40,759 bases of DNA from Clostridium sp. CAG:508 (lineage in GTDB: Bacteria > Bacillota > Clostridia > TANB77 > CAG-508): the NCBI GenBank assembly GCA_000435755.1, contig FR889100.1:8128-48886 (forward strand), written 5' to 3'. Numbering within the stretch: position 1 is the first letter of the stretch; each line of letters begins with the position of its first letter. Shown here in pieces: positions 1 to 6,217 of the stretch. The translations under genes were made by a program, and so were the position numbers. The notes beneath the pieces were generated by a model. That model did not search any database. It worked only from the letters and a program-made list of their open reading frames with translations, and was not told the DNA's origin.

Positions 1-82
1 TTTCTCTATAATCTGGAATCCCCTCCGAGAAAATAGAAAACTATATATGGCACAAATTTAAAATATATAAATAAGCAATCTT

Positions 83-121
83 CAAGCTTGACAGGCCTTG
101 TGTCTGTCAGCTTGATTTTTT
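83..121 (+). terminator. Rho-independent terminator upstream of the DGR
   Basis: The arms CAAGCTTGACAG (83-94) and CTGTCAGCTTG (104-114) pair with a single bulged T, and a run of T follows. It probably ends a gene lying to the left; a short open frame running off the left edge stops at 59-61, too short to identify. It separates that unit from the DGR promoter at 169. Confidence 0.85.
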
Positions 122-168
122 TATGCCATGAAACTGGAAAAATTTTGAAATAAAAACAGAAAAAAGTA

Positions 169-198
169 TTGACAAGCTTAAAATGGTTTGTATATAAT
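169..198 (+). promoter_or_regulatory. Sigma-A promoter of the MutS-like/Avd/TR unit
   Basis: A perfect -35 TTGACA (169-174) and a perfect -10 TATAAT (193-198) are separated by 18 bp. The first gene starts at 232, giving a leader of about 30 nt. This is the only strong promoter before the Avd gene and the template repeat, so it probably drives the template RNA as well. Confidence 0.75.
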
Positions 199-231
199 TT
201 GAAATATACAAAAGAAGAAAAGGTGGTTAAT

Positions 232-672
232 ATGGCTGTAACTACAATAATAAAAACTATAAAATCAATACATCCAGATAGTATAATATTGGTTAAAGTT
301 GGAAAATTTTACAATGTATATGGGAAAGATTCATATATATTATCATATTTTTTCAATTATAAATTAAAAGAATTGGATGGAATAGTAAGCTGTGGTTTTC
401 CAATAGAAAGCATAAATAAAATAATGGCAAAATTAGAAAATAAAAAGATTAATTATTTGATTGTAGATAGAAGAAATAATTATGATGTTGATGAATTTTA
501 TGACAATAAAAATTTAAATACATATAACCAGACATATGAAAAAGCAAAACAATATATAAATTCAAAGCACAGAGTTGATAAAATATATCAATATCTAATA
601 CATAATTTAAATAATAAAAAATTAATAAATCAAATGGAAAAAGTGATTATAAATGAAGGAAGAAAAGTTTAA
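232..672 (+). CDS. MutS N-terminal-domain-like DGR accessory protein (copy 1)
   Basis: A 146-residue protein resembling only the mismatch-recognition domain I of MutS. The pattern 'VKVGKFYNVYG' followed by 'VSCGFP' matches the MutS pattern of a GDFYELF-like strand and then AGIP. There is no connector, lever or ATPase domain. I start it at ATG 232 because AAGGTGG sits just upstream; the longer reading from 169 would overlap the promoter. It overlaps the Avd gene by 20 nt. MutS-like accessory genes have been reported next to some DGRs, as I recall, but their role is unknown. A second diverged copy (2304-2720) lies upstream of the reverse transcriptase, which supports a role in this element. Fold assignment is by eye. 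Confidence 0.7.
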   Translation: MAVTTIIKTIKSIHPDSIILVKVGKFYNVYGKDSYILSYFFNYKLKELDGIVSCGFPIESINKIMAKLENKKINYLIVDRRNNYDVDEFYDNKNLNTYNQTYEKAKQYINSKHRVDKIYQYLIHNLNNKKLINQMEKVIINEGRKV

Positions 673-1006
673 AATACTACAATTTATAAGGGAATTTATT
701 GTAAGAGTTGAAAATGAATTAGAAAATTTCCCTAAAAAAGATATAGAAATAAAGAAAAGAATAAAAGATATAAGTTATGAATTATTAGAATTAGTATATA
801 GAGCAAATTTGCTAGAAGAACCTAAAGAAAAAAAGAACTTACTTATAAAAGCAATAGCAAAAGTAAAAATAATAGATTTTTTAATAAACTTAAGTTATGA
901 TAGAGAATTACTACCACAAAAAAGGTATATTAAATTATCTGAAAAATTGGATGATATAGTTAAATATATATCAGGCTTATTAAAAACATATAATAAGCAA
1001 CAATAG
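653..1006 (+). CDS. avd: Avd-like accessory variability determinant (four-helix bundle)
   Basis: A 117-residue, highly charged, all-helical protein without membrane segments. Its helix pattern and length match the Avd / 23S-intervening-sequence four-helix family. In the Bordetella phage DGR, Avd forms a pentamer that binds nucleic acid and the reverse transcriptase and is needed for mutagenic cDNA synthesis. Here its stop codon (1004-1006) abuts the template repeat, the usual position for avd. There is no clear independent ribosome site. The start lies inside the preceding gene, so translational coupling is likely. The family call rests on length, helical pattern and context rather than on a fixed motif. 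Confidence 0.75.
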   Translation: MKEEKFKILQFIREFIVRVENELENFPKKDIEIKKRIKDISYELLELVYRANLLEEPKEKKNLLIKAIAKVKIIDFLINLSYDRELLPQKRYIKLSEKLDDIVKYISGLLKTYNKQQ

Positions 1007-1171
1007 GGCATAGTTGTCTGGCTTGCGTCTTCGTATGTGAATGCGAACTCTAACAATTCGAACTTTGGTTTGCGCAATGTGAACTCTGATGGCAACGTGA
1101 ACAACTATAACTTGTGGAACTCGAACGGTAACACTAACAACCCTTCGTTAGGCGTGCGTGCCGTAGCTTCT
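1007..1171 (+). repeat. DGR template repeat (TR) with IMH-like 3' end
   Basis: This block is strikingly richer in G+C than its surroundings. Read in one frame it encodes a C-type-lectin/formylglycine-type tail: 'VWLASSYVNANSNNSNF', then 'GLRNVNSDGNVNNYNLW', then 'GVRAVASKK'. Between 1040 and 1141 there are 16 AAC/AAT codons, the hallmark of a template in which adenines are randomised during reverse transcription. The 3' GC-rich block at 1151-1170 encodes GVRAVA and sits where the initiation-of-mutagenic-homing element is expected. No start codon and ribosome site serve this frame, so it is a template and not a gene. The TR reads on the plus strand, opposite to the reverse transcriptase gene. 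Confidence 0.87.
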
Positions 1172-1327
1172 AAAAAACTGTGGTTACTATTACTAAGGTA
1201 TAGTAAGAGAAGTTTTAGATAGAAACAAACTAATGTCCTTTAGTTTAAGTTATTCTTAAACTATAAACTAAAAATAGATAAATATATTTGTTAGTAACTT
1301 TTTAGCGAAGAGGAGTATATTTTAGCA

Positions 1328-2134
1328 CTATTTTTGAGAGGAGAGTGTACAACTCTTCTTTTTATTATTACGTAAGCTATCATAACAAATTATACTACTT
1401 ACTATGCAAGATAAATTTATTTTATTATTTTTGTATAAATGCAAGTTTTTTCTAAGCTTACGTTTAACAGTTCTATATCTTGCATATTTCCCATTAGAAT
1501 CTCTACCAAGAAATATGAAATTATTAGTATCTCTATAAATTCTTGTTTTCTTATTTAAAAATAATTTTTCTTTCGATAAGAATTCTTTAATTTGTTCTAA
1601 ACAATATTTTAAATATTCTTTTGAATGATGAAATAATAAAAAATCATCTTGATATCTTACATAGTATTTTATTTTTAACACTTCTTTAATATAATGGTCT
1701 AAATCATTTAAATAAAAAATTGCCAAAACTTGGCTTGTCATAGCACCTATTCCTAAACCGTTTTCTTCACTATCTATTATATCAAAAACAATTTTTAATG
1801 CCTCTACATCGTTTATTTTTCTTTTGAGTTTTTCTTTTAAAATATCATGGTCAATACTTGCAAAAAATTTACTTACATCAGCTTTTAAAATATAATATCT
1901 TTTGTACTTGATTTTACAAATTCTATGAAAATTAGAAGCCAGTTCTAGTCCTTTGCTGGTTCCCATATCTTTTCTGCTGGCTACATTTATACTTAACAAA
2001 CAAGGAAGAAGAGCAGGGTATAAAATATATCTTGCCACTAAATGATTTACAATTTTGTCCTGAACATTTTGGCTTACTATGCGTCTTTCTTTTGGCTCAT
2101 AAATTGTAAATATATTAACAGGACCGAGGAACAT
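1328..2134 (-). CDS. DGR-type reverse transcriptase, main part (frameshifted from its N-terminus)
   Basis: This frame holds all the catalytic motifs of a retroelement reverse transcriptase. 'IYEPKERRI' (11-19) is RT motif 1. 'ADVSKFFASID' (85-95) carries the first catalytic Asp. 'IGAMTSQ' (129-135) fits the [LIV]GxxxSQ motif 4 typical of DGR enzymes. 'YQDD' (161-164) is the metal-binding box. The fingers/N-terminal part lies in another frame at 2115-2303. Joining them by skipping one nucleotide gives 'YVPGPVNIF', a normal DGR-RT sequence. This frame's own ATG (2132-2134) has no visible ribosome site, so the true start is the upstream ATG at 2301-2303. It is either a recent pseudogene, a sequencing error, or a protein made by +1 frameshifting. 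It converges on the template repeat, an unusual layout. Confidence 0.85.
   Translation of the reverse strand: MFLGPVNIFTIYEPKERRIVSQNVQDKIVNHLVARYILYPALLPCLLSINVASRKDMGTSKGLELASNFHRICKIKYKRYYILKADVSKFFASIDHDILKEKLKRKINDVEALKIVFDIIDSEENGLGIGAMTSQVLAIFYLNDLDHYIKEVLKIKYYVRYQDDFLLFHHSKEYLKYCLEQIKEFLSKEKLFLNKKTRIYRDTNNFIFLGRDSNGKYARYRTVKRKLRKNLHLYKNNKINLSCIVSSIICYDSLRNNKKKSCTLSSQK
1339..1363 (+). terminator. Terminator-like hairpin closing the template RNA
   Basis: AGGAGAGT (1339-1346) pairs with ACTCTTCT (1352-1359) through one G-U pair, with a 5-nt loop and a T-rich tail. It lies inside the 3' end of the convergent reverse transcriptase gene and is oriented to stop rightward transcripts from the TR. 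Confidence 0.5.
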
Positions 2135-2303
2135 AAGCTCTATCCTTCAAAATATTATAAACTCTTGATACATAAGTAGCTTTATATTCTTTTAGATTAG
2201 CCACTTTCCTTTTACTTTTAGTATTTCTACAAACCTCATTAAATACATTTAAAATATTTTCAAAATTATAAATACTATCATATAGATTTTTTTTTCTTTT
2301 CAT
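2115..2303 (-). CDS. N-terminal fragment of the DGR reverse transcriptase
   Basis: This 62-codon frame encodes the RT start: 'MKRKKNLYDSIYNFENIL' and then 'VYNILKDRAYVP', the usual N-terminal helix region of DGR enzymes before motif 1. It then leaves frame as 'RSC' and stops. The switch point is CCT CGG TCC: dropping one C restores Pro-Gly-Pro-Val and continues into the catalytic part. CGG is likely a rare codon in so AT-rich a genome. Its ATG directly follows the TAA of the MutS-like gene (TAAATG), so the two genes are tightly coupled. On its own the fragment would not be functional. Confidence 0.75.
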   Translation of the reverse strand: MKRKKNLYDSIYNFENILNVFNEVCRNTKSKRKVANLKEYKATYVSRVYNILKDRAYVPRSC

Positions 2304-2720
2304 TTACTTTACAGTCCTTAATTTATCTTGTATTTTGTACAAAAAGTCATAAGCCTGACTAATTGATAAATCATCAATTTTTAATTTTAATATTTCATCT
2401 GCCATTACTTCTAATTGTTTGTTACTTAAGTAACTATTAGAATTTATTGGAGTTTCTTGAACATCAAAAGAAACTATTTCAATATTGTATGGAGTGCTTT
2501 TTAATAAGGTTAAATATTTTTGCAAAGAATTACAAGGAAATCCGCATTTAACAACAGTTTCATTGAGATTACCAAGTTTTAAATTTAACAGGTTAGAAAC
2601 AATTTTAGCATCTTCATCTATAAAAATAAAAAATAAACCAGCTTTAAATAAATATAAAGTGTTAGGAGTGTAATTGTCAGAAGTTTTTAATTTTTGATAT
2701 TTATCATATATTTTACTCAT
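2304..2720 (-). CDS. MutS N-terminal-domain-like DGR accessory protein (copy 2)
   Basis: A 138-residue protein aligning by eye along its length with the 232-672 gene. 'YLFKAGLFFIFIDEDAKIVS' matches the copy-1 'VKVGKFYNVYG' region, and 'VVKCGFP' matches 'IVSCGFP'. Both look like an isolated MutS domain I; the C-terminal third of both is helical. I start it at ATG 2720, which follows GAAAGGAAAG at good spacing; an in-frame ATG lies 30 nt upstream. It is the first gene of the leftward unit and abuts the RT start with no gap. Two such proteins in one element, one per strand, suggest non-redundant jobs, for example one with Avd/TR and one with RT. That is inference. Confidence 0.7.
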   Translation of the reverse strand: MSKIYDKYQKLKTSDNYTPNTLYLFKAGLFFIFIDEDAKIVSNLLNLKLGNLNETVVKCGFPCNSLQKYLTLLKSTPYNIEIVSFDVQETPINSNSYLSNKQLEVMADEILKLKIDDLSISQAYDFLYKIQDKLRTVK

Positions 2721-2781
2721 TAAAATCTTTCCTTTCATCTTTTGTAACAAATTCTAAAAAGAACTTTTATTTTTTAATAAA

Positions 2782-2811
2782 TTAATTTTCTTTTGTATTA
2801 TCATTTTCCAT
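2782..2811 (-). CDS. Possible nine-residue leader peptide (MENDNTKEN)
   Basis: ATG at 2809-2811 follows a full GGAGG (2819-2823) with 6-nt spacing, then ten codons to TAA. It lies in the 5' leader of the leftward MutS-like/RT transcript. The GGAGG-ATAAAAATGGAAAAT stretch resembles the start of the divergent XRE gene (GGAGGGATAAAATGGAGAAT), so it may be a duplicated remnant of that start rather than a regulatory peptide. Confidence 0.25.
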   Translation of the reverse strand: MENDNTKEN

Positions 2812-2830
2812 TTTTATCCTCCATTTCCAT

Positions 2831-2855
2831 ATACTGTATATAAATATACTATATA
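2831..2855. repeat. Operator-like repeat, copy 1
   Basis: ATACTGTATATAAATATACT, continuing ATATA, recurs 62 bp away at 2893-2917 in the same orientation with 5 differences in 25. This copy covers the -10 box of the leftward MutS-like/RT promoter. Two similar AT-rich boxes next to an XRE gene fit binding sites for that regulator. Confidence 0.5.
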
Positions 2856-2871
2856 AAAAAACAACTGTCAA
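2843..2871 (-). promoter_or_regulatory. Promoter of the leftward MutS-like/RT unit
   Basis: On the minus strand a perfect -35 TTGACA (2866-2871), a 17-bp spacer and a -10 TATATT (2843-2848). The -10 lies inside operator-like copy 1, so a repressor bound there would block transcription of the reverse transcriptase. Confidence 0.65.
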
Positions 2872-2892
2872 TAGGTAATATTATATGCTAAT

Positions 2893-2917
2893 ATACTACA
2901 TATAAGTATACTATACG
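2893..2917. repeat. Operator-like repeat, copy 2
   Basis: ATACTACATATAAGTATACT, continuing ATACG, is the second copy of the 2831-2855 box. It lies 35 bp upstream of the XRE regulator start, in the position expected for autoregulation. Confidence 0.5.
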
Positions 2918-2951
2918 TAAAATGAGTAATACTATATATTGGAGGGATAAA

Positions 2952-3179
2952 ATGGAGAATTTTGGAAAAGTTGATATTATATTAGATAAATATTTAAAAG
3001 AACATAATATAAGCAGATCTAGTTTAACTAGAAAAACAGAATTGCAATATAGTCAAATTTTAAGATATTGTAGAAACGAGGTTCAAAAAGTTGACCTAAC
3101 AATCTTGGCAAAATTATGTACTGTATTACAATGCGATATACAAGATATATTGCAATTAACTCGAGAAACAGAAAAATAA
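2952..3179 (+). CDS. XRE/Cro-CI family helix-turn-helix regulator
   Basis: A 75-residue single-domain DNA-binding protein. 'NISRSSLTRKTELQYSQILRYCR' followed by 'LAKLCTVLQCDIQDIL' is the usual five-helix XRE layout with the recognition helix around residues 27-38. I start it at ATG 2952, which follows GGAGGG with 6-nt spacing; an earlier in-frame ATG at 2922 has no ribosome site and lies near the operator. It is divergent from the MutS-like/RT unit, and paired operator-like boxes lie between them. It is therefore the likely repressor or switch of the DGR, and probably of itself. It could also be an unrelated chromosomal regulator. Confidence 0.85.
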   Translation: MENFGKVDIILDKYLKEHNISRSSLTRKTELQYSQILRYCRNEVQKVDLTILAKLCTVLQCDIQDILQLTRETEK

Positions 3180-3246
3180 TTATAAAAAACTACTTTAAAT
3201 TTAAAAAAATGTGGTATAATGAGACAGGATGAAAGGGGAAAATATT

Positions 3247-4197
3247 ATGTTAGAGATATTCAGAACAGATTTAGAAACAAATAAAACAGAAATTGTAACC
3301 AAATATGAAAAAGGTAATTGGATCAATATGATATCCCCGAGCGAAGATGAGATAATGGATGTGTGTAAAAATTTAAAAATAAATGAAGACTTTATCCGTT
3401 ATGCATTAGATTATGAAGAAAAAGCCAGAATTGATGTTGAAGAAGATGACAATACCATATTATTTATAATAGATGTTCCAATCAGAGAAAGAGAAGGAGA
3501 CTCATTAATTTATACAACAATGCCGATTGGTATTATCTTTGTTAGAGATGATTATTTAATTACTGTATCAATAAAGGAAAATAGTATTATTCAAGATTTA
3601 AAGAAAAATGATATGAGAAATATTATTACATACAAAAAAAGTAGATTTTTATTACAAATATTATATAGTAATGCTTCAATGTATTTAAATTTATTAAAGA
3701 AAATAAATAAAGAAACGGAAATTGCGGAGTCGATACTAAAAAACTCAATGAAAAATAGAGCATTGTTAAAATTATTAAACTTAGAAAAGAGTTTAGTGTA
3801 TTTTACAACATCTTTAAAATCAAATGAAGTTGTAATGGAAAAAACAATGCGTGGAAAAATAATTAAATTATATGAAGAAGACGAAGATATATTAGAAGAT
3901 TCTATTATTGAAAATAAACAAGCTATTGAAATGGCTAAAATATATAGTGATATTTTAAATGGAACAATGGATGCATATGCTTCAATAATTTCCAACAACT
4001 TAAACAGGGTTATGAAGTTTTTAACATCAATAACAATTATCTTATCAATACCAACAATGATAGCAAGCTTTTGGGGAATGAATGTGCCAGTTCCAATGCA
4101 AAATAATCCATATGGATTTATAATATTAATTGGATTTTCAGTAATAATTTCGGTGATTGCAACGGTATGGCTTAATAAAAGAGATATGTTAAAATAA
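3247..4197 (+). CDS. corA: CorA family magnesium/divalent-cation transporter
   Basis: A 316-residue protein with the CorA plan: a large N-terminal cytoplasmic alpha/beta domain, a long helix with heptad-like charged stretches, and two C-terminal membrane helices. The signature 'WGMNVP' follows the first membrane helix, matching the GMN selectivity motif of the family. CorA proteins form pentameric channels for Mg2+ and related ions. The start is ATG 3247 because AAAGGGG lies 8 nt upstream; an ATG at 3229 is too early for that site. A TGTGGTATAAT extended -10 precedes it at about 3210-3220. It appears to be a single-gene unit unrelated to the DGR. Confidence 0.92.
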   Translation: MLEIFRTDLETNKTEIVTKYEKGNWINMISPSEDEIMDVCKNLKINEDFIRYALDYEEKARIDVEEDDNTILFIIDVPIREREGDSLIYTTMPIGIIFVRDDYLITVSIKENSIIQDLKKNDMRNIITYKKSRFLLQILYSNASMYLNLLKKINKETEIAESILKNSMKNRALLKLLNLEKSLVYFTTSLKSNEVVMEKTMRGKIIKLYEEDEDILEDSIIENKQAIEMAKIYSDILNGTMDAYASIISNNLNRVMKFLTSITIILSIPTMIASFWGMNVPVPMQNNPYGFIILIGFSVIISVIATVWLNKRDMLK

Positions 4198-4318
4198 ATT
4201 GTAAAAATTCTCCTTTAATGGAAAAAATAATAAAATGCAAAAAGTATAAAATGACGAAAAATGAATATACTTTATAGTGAAAACTTTTAAAATTATTTTT
4301 AAAGGAGGATGTAATATA

Positions 4319-4507
4319 ATGAAGGTAATAGATACAATTGCTTTAGTTTTAATAATAATAGGAGCAATTAACTGGGGATTAGTAGGAATATTTAATTTCA
4401 ATTTAGTAGATGCAATATTTGGTGCTATGTCAGTTATAAGTAGAATAATTTATATTCTAGTAGGAATTTCTGGATTATGGGCAATAAAATTATTATTTGA
4501 TAGATAA
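4319..4507 (+). CDS. DUF378 family small membrane protein
   Basis: A 62-residue protein with two membrane helices (about 4-27 and 36-58). The motif 'IGAINWGLVGIFNFNLV' is characteristic of DUF378, a widespread family of unknown function. The start at 4319 follows AAAGGAGGATG with good spacing. A strong terminator follows at once, so it is probably monocistronic. Confidence 0.9.
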   Translation: MKVIDTIALVLIIIGAINWGLVGIFNFNLVDAIFGAMSVISRIIYILVGISGLWAIKLLFDR

Positions 4508-4516
4508 AACTTAATT

Positions 4517-4551
4517 AAGCCTGGATTGCAAAAGCAATTCAGGCTTTTTTT
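4517..4551 (+). terminator. Rho-independent terminator after the DUF378 gene
   Basis: AAGCCTGGATTGC pairs with GCAATTCAGGCTT around an AAAA loop, followed by seven T. Confidence 0.93.
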
Positions 4552-4552
4552 C

Positions 4553-4580
4553 TTTACAAACTAGAAAAATATGGTATAAT
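4553..4580 (+). promoter_or_regulatory. Promoter of the ABC-F gene
   Basis: TTTACA (4553-4558), 16 bp, then TATAAT (4575-4580) preceded by TGG, an extended -10. The ABC-F start codon lies 33 bp downstream with GGAGG before it. Confidence 0.75.
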
Positions 4581-4613
4581 ATACAAAGTATGTAATAGTA
4601 AGGAGGAAAAGAA

Positions 4614-6194
4614 ATGCTTACGGCTACAGGAGTAACAATTAGATTTGGAAAAAGAACATTATTTGAAGATGTAAATATAAAATTTAACAAAGGATGTTGT
4701 TATGGAATTATAGGTGCAAATGGTGCAGGAAAATCAACATTTTTAAAAGTTTTATCAGGAGAACTTGAACCAAGTAAAGGTGAAGTAACAAAGGAAAAAA
4801 CAGAAAGATTATCTGTTTTAAAACAAGACCACTTTGCTTTTGAGGAATATACTGTTATGGACACAGTAATTATGGGAAATGATGAACTATATAAAATAAT
4901 GAAGGAAAAGGATGCAATATATGCAAAGCCTGATTTTTCAGAAGAAGATGGAATGAAAGCTGCTAAATTAGAAGAGCGTTTTGCAGAACTAGATGGTTGG
5001 AATGCTGAGTCAGATGCGGCAGTGTTATTAAATGATTTAGGAATAGCACCAGAAAAACATTATGAGCTTATGAGCAACCTAGAAGCAAAAGACAAAGTAA
5101 AAGTATTGCTAGCACAAGCATTGTTTGGAAACCCAGATATACTTTTACTTGATGAGCCTACAAACGATTTAGACTTAAAAAGTATTAGCTGGCTTGAAGA
5201 ATTTTTAATAAACTTTGAAAATACGGTTATTGTTGTATCACATGATAGATATTTTTTAAATAAAGTTTGTACACATATTGCAGATGTTGACTTTGGAAAA
5301 ATTAAAGTATATCCAGGAAACTATGATTTCTGGTATGAGTCTAGCCAACTTGCATTAAAGCAAATGAAAGAAGCTAATAAAAAGAAAGAAGAAAAAATTA
5401 AAGAATTACAAGACTTTATTGCAAGATTTAGTGCAAATGCTTCAAAATCAAAACAAGCAACATCTCGTAAAAAATCATTAGAAAAAATTGAATTAGATGA
5501 AATTAAACCATCTAACAGAAGATATCCATATGTTGATTTTAAACCGGATAGAGAACCAGGAAAAGAAATTTTACACGTTAAAAATATATCTAAAACAATA
5601 AATGGAGAAAAAATATTAGATAATATTTCATTTACAGTAAAACAAGATGATAAAATAGCATTTTTAGCAGATAATGAAAATGCAAAAACTGTGTTATTCC
5701 AAATTATAGCAGGTGAACTTGAACCAGATGAAGGGGAAGTAGTATGGGGTACAACAATTACATCAAGCTATTTTCCAAAAGATAATAACTATTTATTTGA
5801 GTCAGATTTATCAATTACAGATTGGTTAAGACAATATTCAAAAGATCCTGATGAAACTTATGTAAGAAGCTTTTTAGGAAGAATGTTATTTTCAGGCGAA
5901 GAAGCACTTAAAAAAGTAAATGTACTTTCAGGTGGAGAAAAAGTAAGATGTGTTCTTTCAAAAATGATGTTATCAGGAGCAAACTTTTTAATTTTTGACG
6001 AACCAACAAATCATTTAGATATGGAATCTATTACAGCGTTAAACGAGGGAATGAAGAAGTTTAAAGGAAATATGCTATTTACTTCACATGATCATCAATT
6101 AACTCAAACTGTTGCAAATAGAATTATTGATATAAAAGCAGATACAGTAATAGATAGAGAAGTTACATATAATGAATATTTAGGAGTAGAATAA
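4614..6194 (+). CDS. ABC-F family ATPase (YkpA/YbiT-like)
   Basis: A 526-residue soluble protein with two ABC domains and no membrane segments, the ABC-F plan of ribosome-associated translation factors. Domain 1 has Walker A 'GANGAGKST' and Walker B 'ILLLDEPTNDLDL', but in place of the LSGGQ signature it has 'MSNLEAKDKVKVLL'. Between the domains lies a charged linker (about 245-300). Domain 2 has a good 'LSGGEKVRC' signature and 'LIFDEPTNHLD', but its Walker A is degenerate ('ADNENAKTV', lacking the GxxGxGK glycines). Altered signatures occur in the YkpA/YbiT group, so part of this may be normal there. The role is probably translation or energy-state control rather than antibiotic resistance; the substrate cannot be read from sequence. 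Confidence 0.92.
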   Translation: MLTATGVTIRFGKRTLFEDVNIKFNKGCCYGIIGANGAGKSTFLKVLSGELEPSKGEVTKEKTERLSVLKQDHFAFEEYTVMDTVIMGNDELYKIMKEKDAIYAKPDFSEEDGMKAAKLEERFAELDGWNAESDAAVLLNDLGIAPEKHYELMSNLEAKDKVKVLLAQALFGNPDILLLDEPTNDLDLKSISWLEEFLINFENTVIVVSHDRYFLNKVCTHIADVDFGKIKVYPGNYDFWYESSQLALKQMKEANKKKEEKIKELQDFIARFSANASKSKQATSRKKSLEKIELDEIKPSNRRYPYVDFKPDREPGKEILHVKNISKTINGEKILDNISFTVKQDDKIAFLADNENAKTVLFQIIAGELEPDEGEVVWGTTITSSYFPKDNNYLFESDLSITDWLRQYSKDPDETYVRSFLGRMLFSGEEALKKVNVLSGGEKVRCVLSKMMLSGANFLIFDEPTNHLDMESITALNEGMKKFKGNMLFTSHDHQLTQTVANRIIDIKADTVIDREVTYNEYLGVE

Positions 6195-6217
6195 AAAATA
6201 ATAAAAGGAGTAATATT

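Larger units (their letters stand above)
1007..1363 (+). ncRNA. Probable DGR template RNA (TR plus structured 3' spacer)
   Basis: After the TR come a 7-bp hairpin (1184-1206, TTACTAT/ATAGTAA), a perfect 9-bp hairpin (1241-1263, TAGTTTAAG/CTTAAACTA) and a terminator-like hairpin (1339-1363). In studied DGRs a spacer RNA next to the TR folds and binds RT and Avd, so this 3' segment is a good candidate for that role. The transcript ends are inferred. The RNA could also be processed from the operon starting near 205. Confidence 0.5.

Noticed and set aside
1037..1222. 61-codon plus-strand frame rich in Asn, and the antisense frame 895-1104
   Set aside because: These are readings through the DGR template repeat and avd end. 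The Asn-rich frame has no ribosome site, and its repeats are explained by the template role.
1328..2303. Reverse transcriptase as part of a group II intron or retron
   Set aside because: No maturase or HNH part follows the RT, no intron domain V/VI structure was noticed, and the [LIV]GxxxSQ motif plus an adjacent TR and Avd gene point to a DGR.
2922..3179. XRE gene as antitoxin of a toxin-antitoxin pair
   Set aside because: No small toxin-like gene lies beside it on the same strand. The next gene is corA with its own promoter.
1..3200. A complete prophage around the DGR
   Set aside because: No integrase, capsid, tail or lysis genes appear, and corA and other housekeeping genes follow directly. 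Only the small XRE gene is phage-like.
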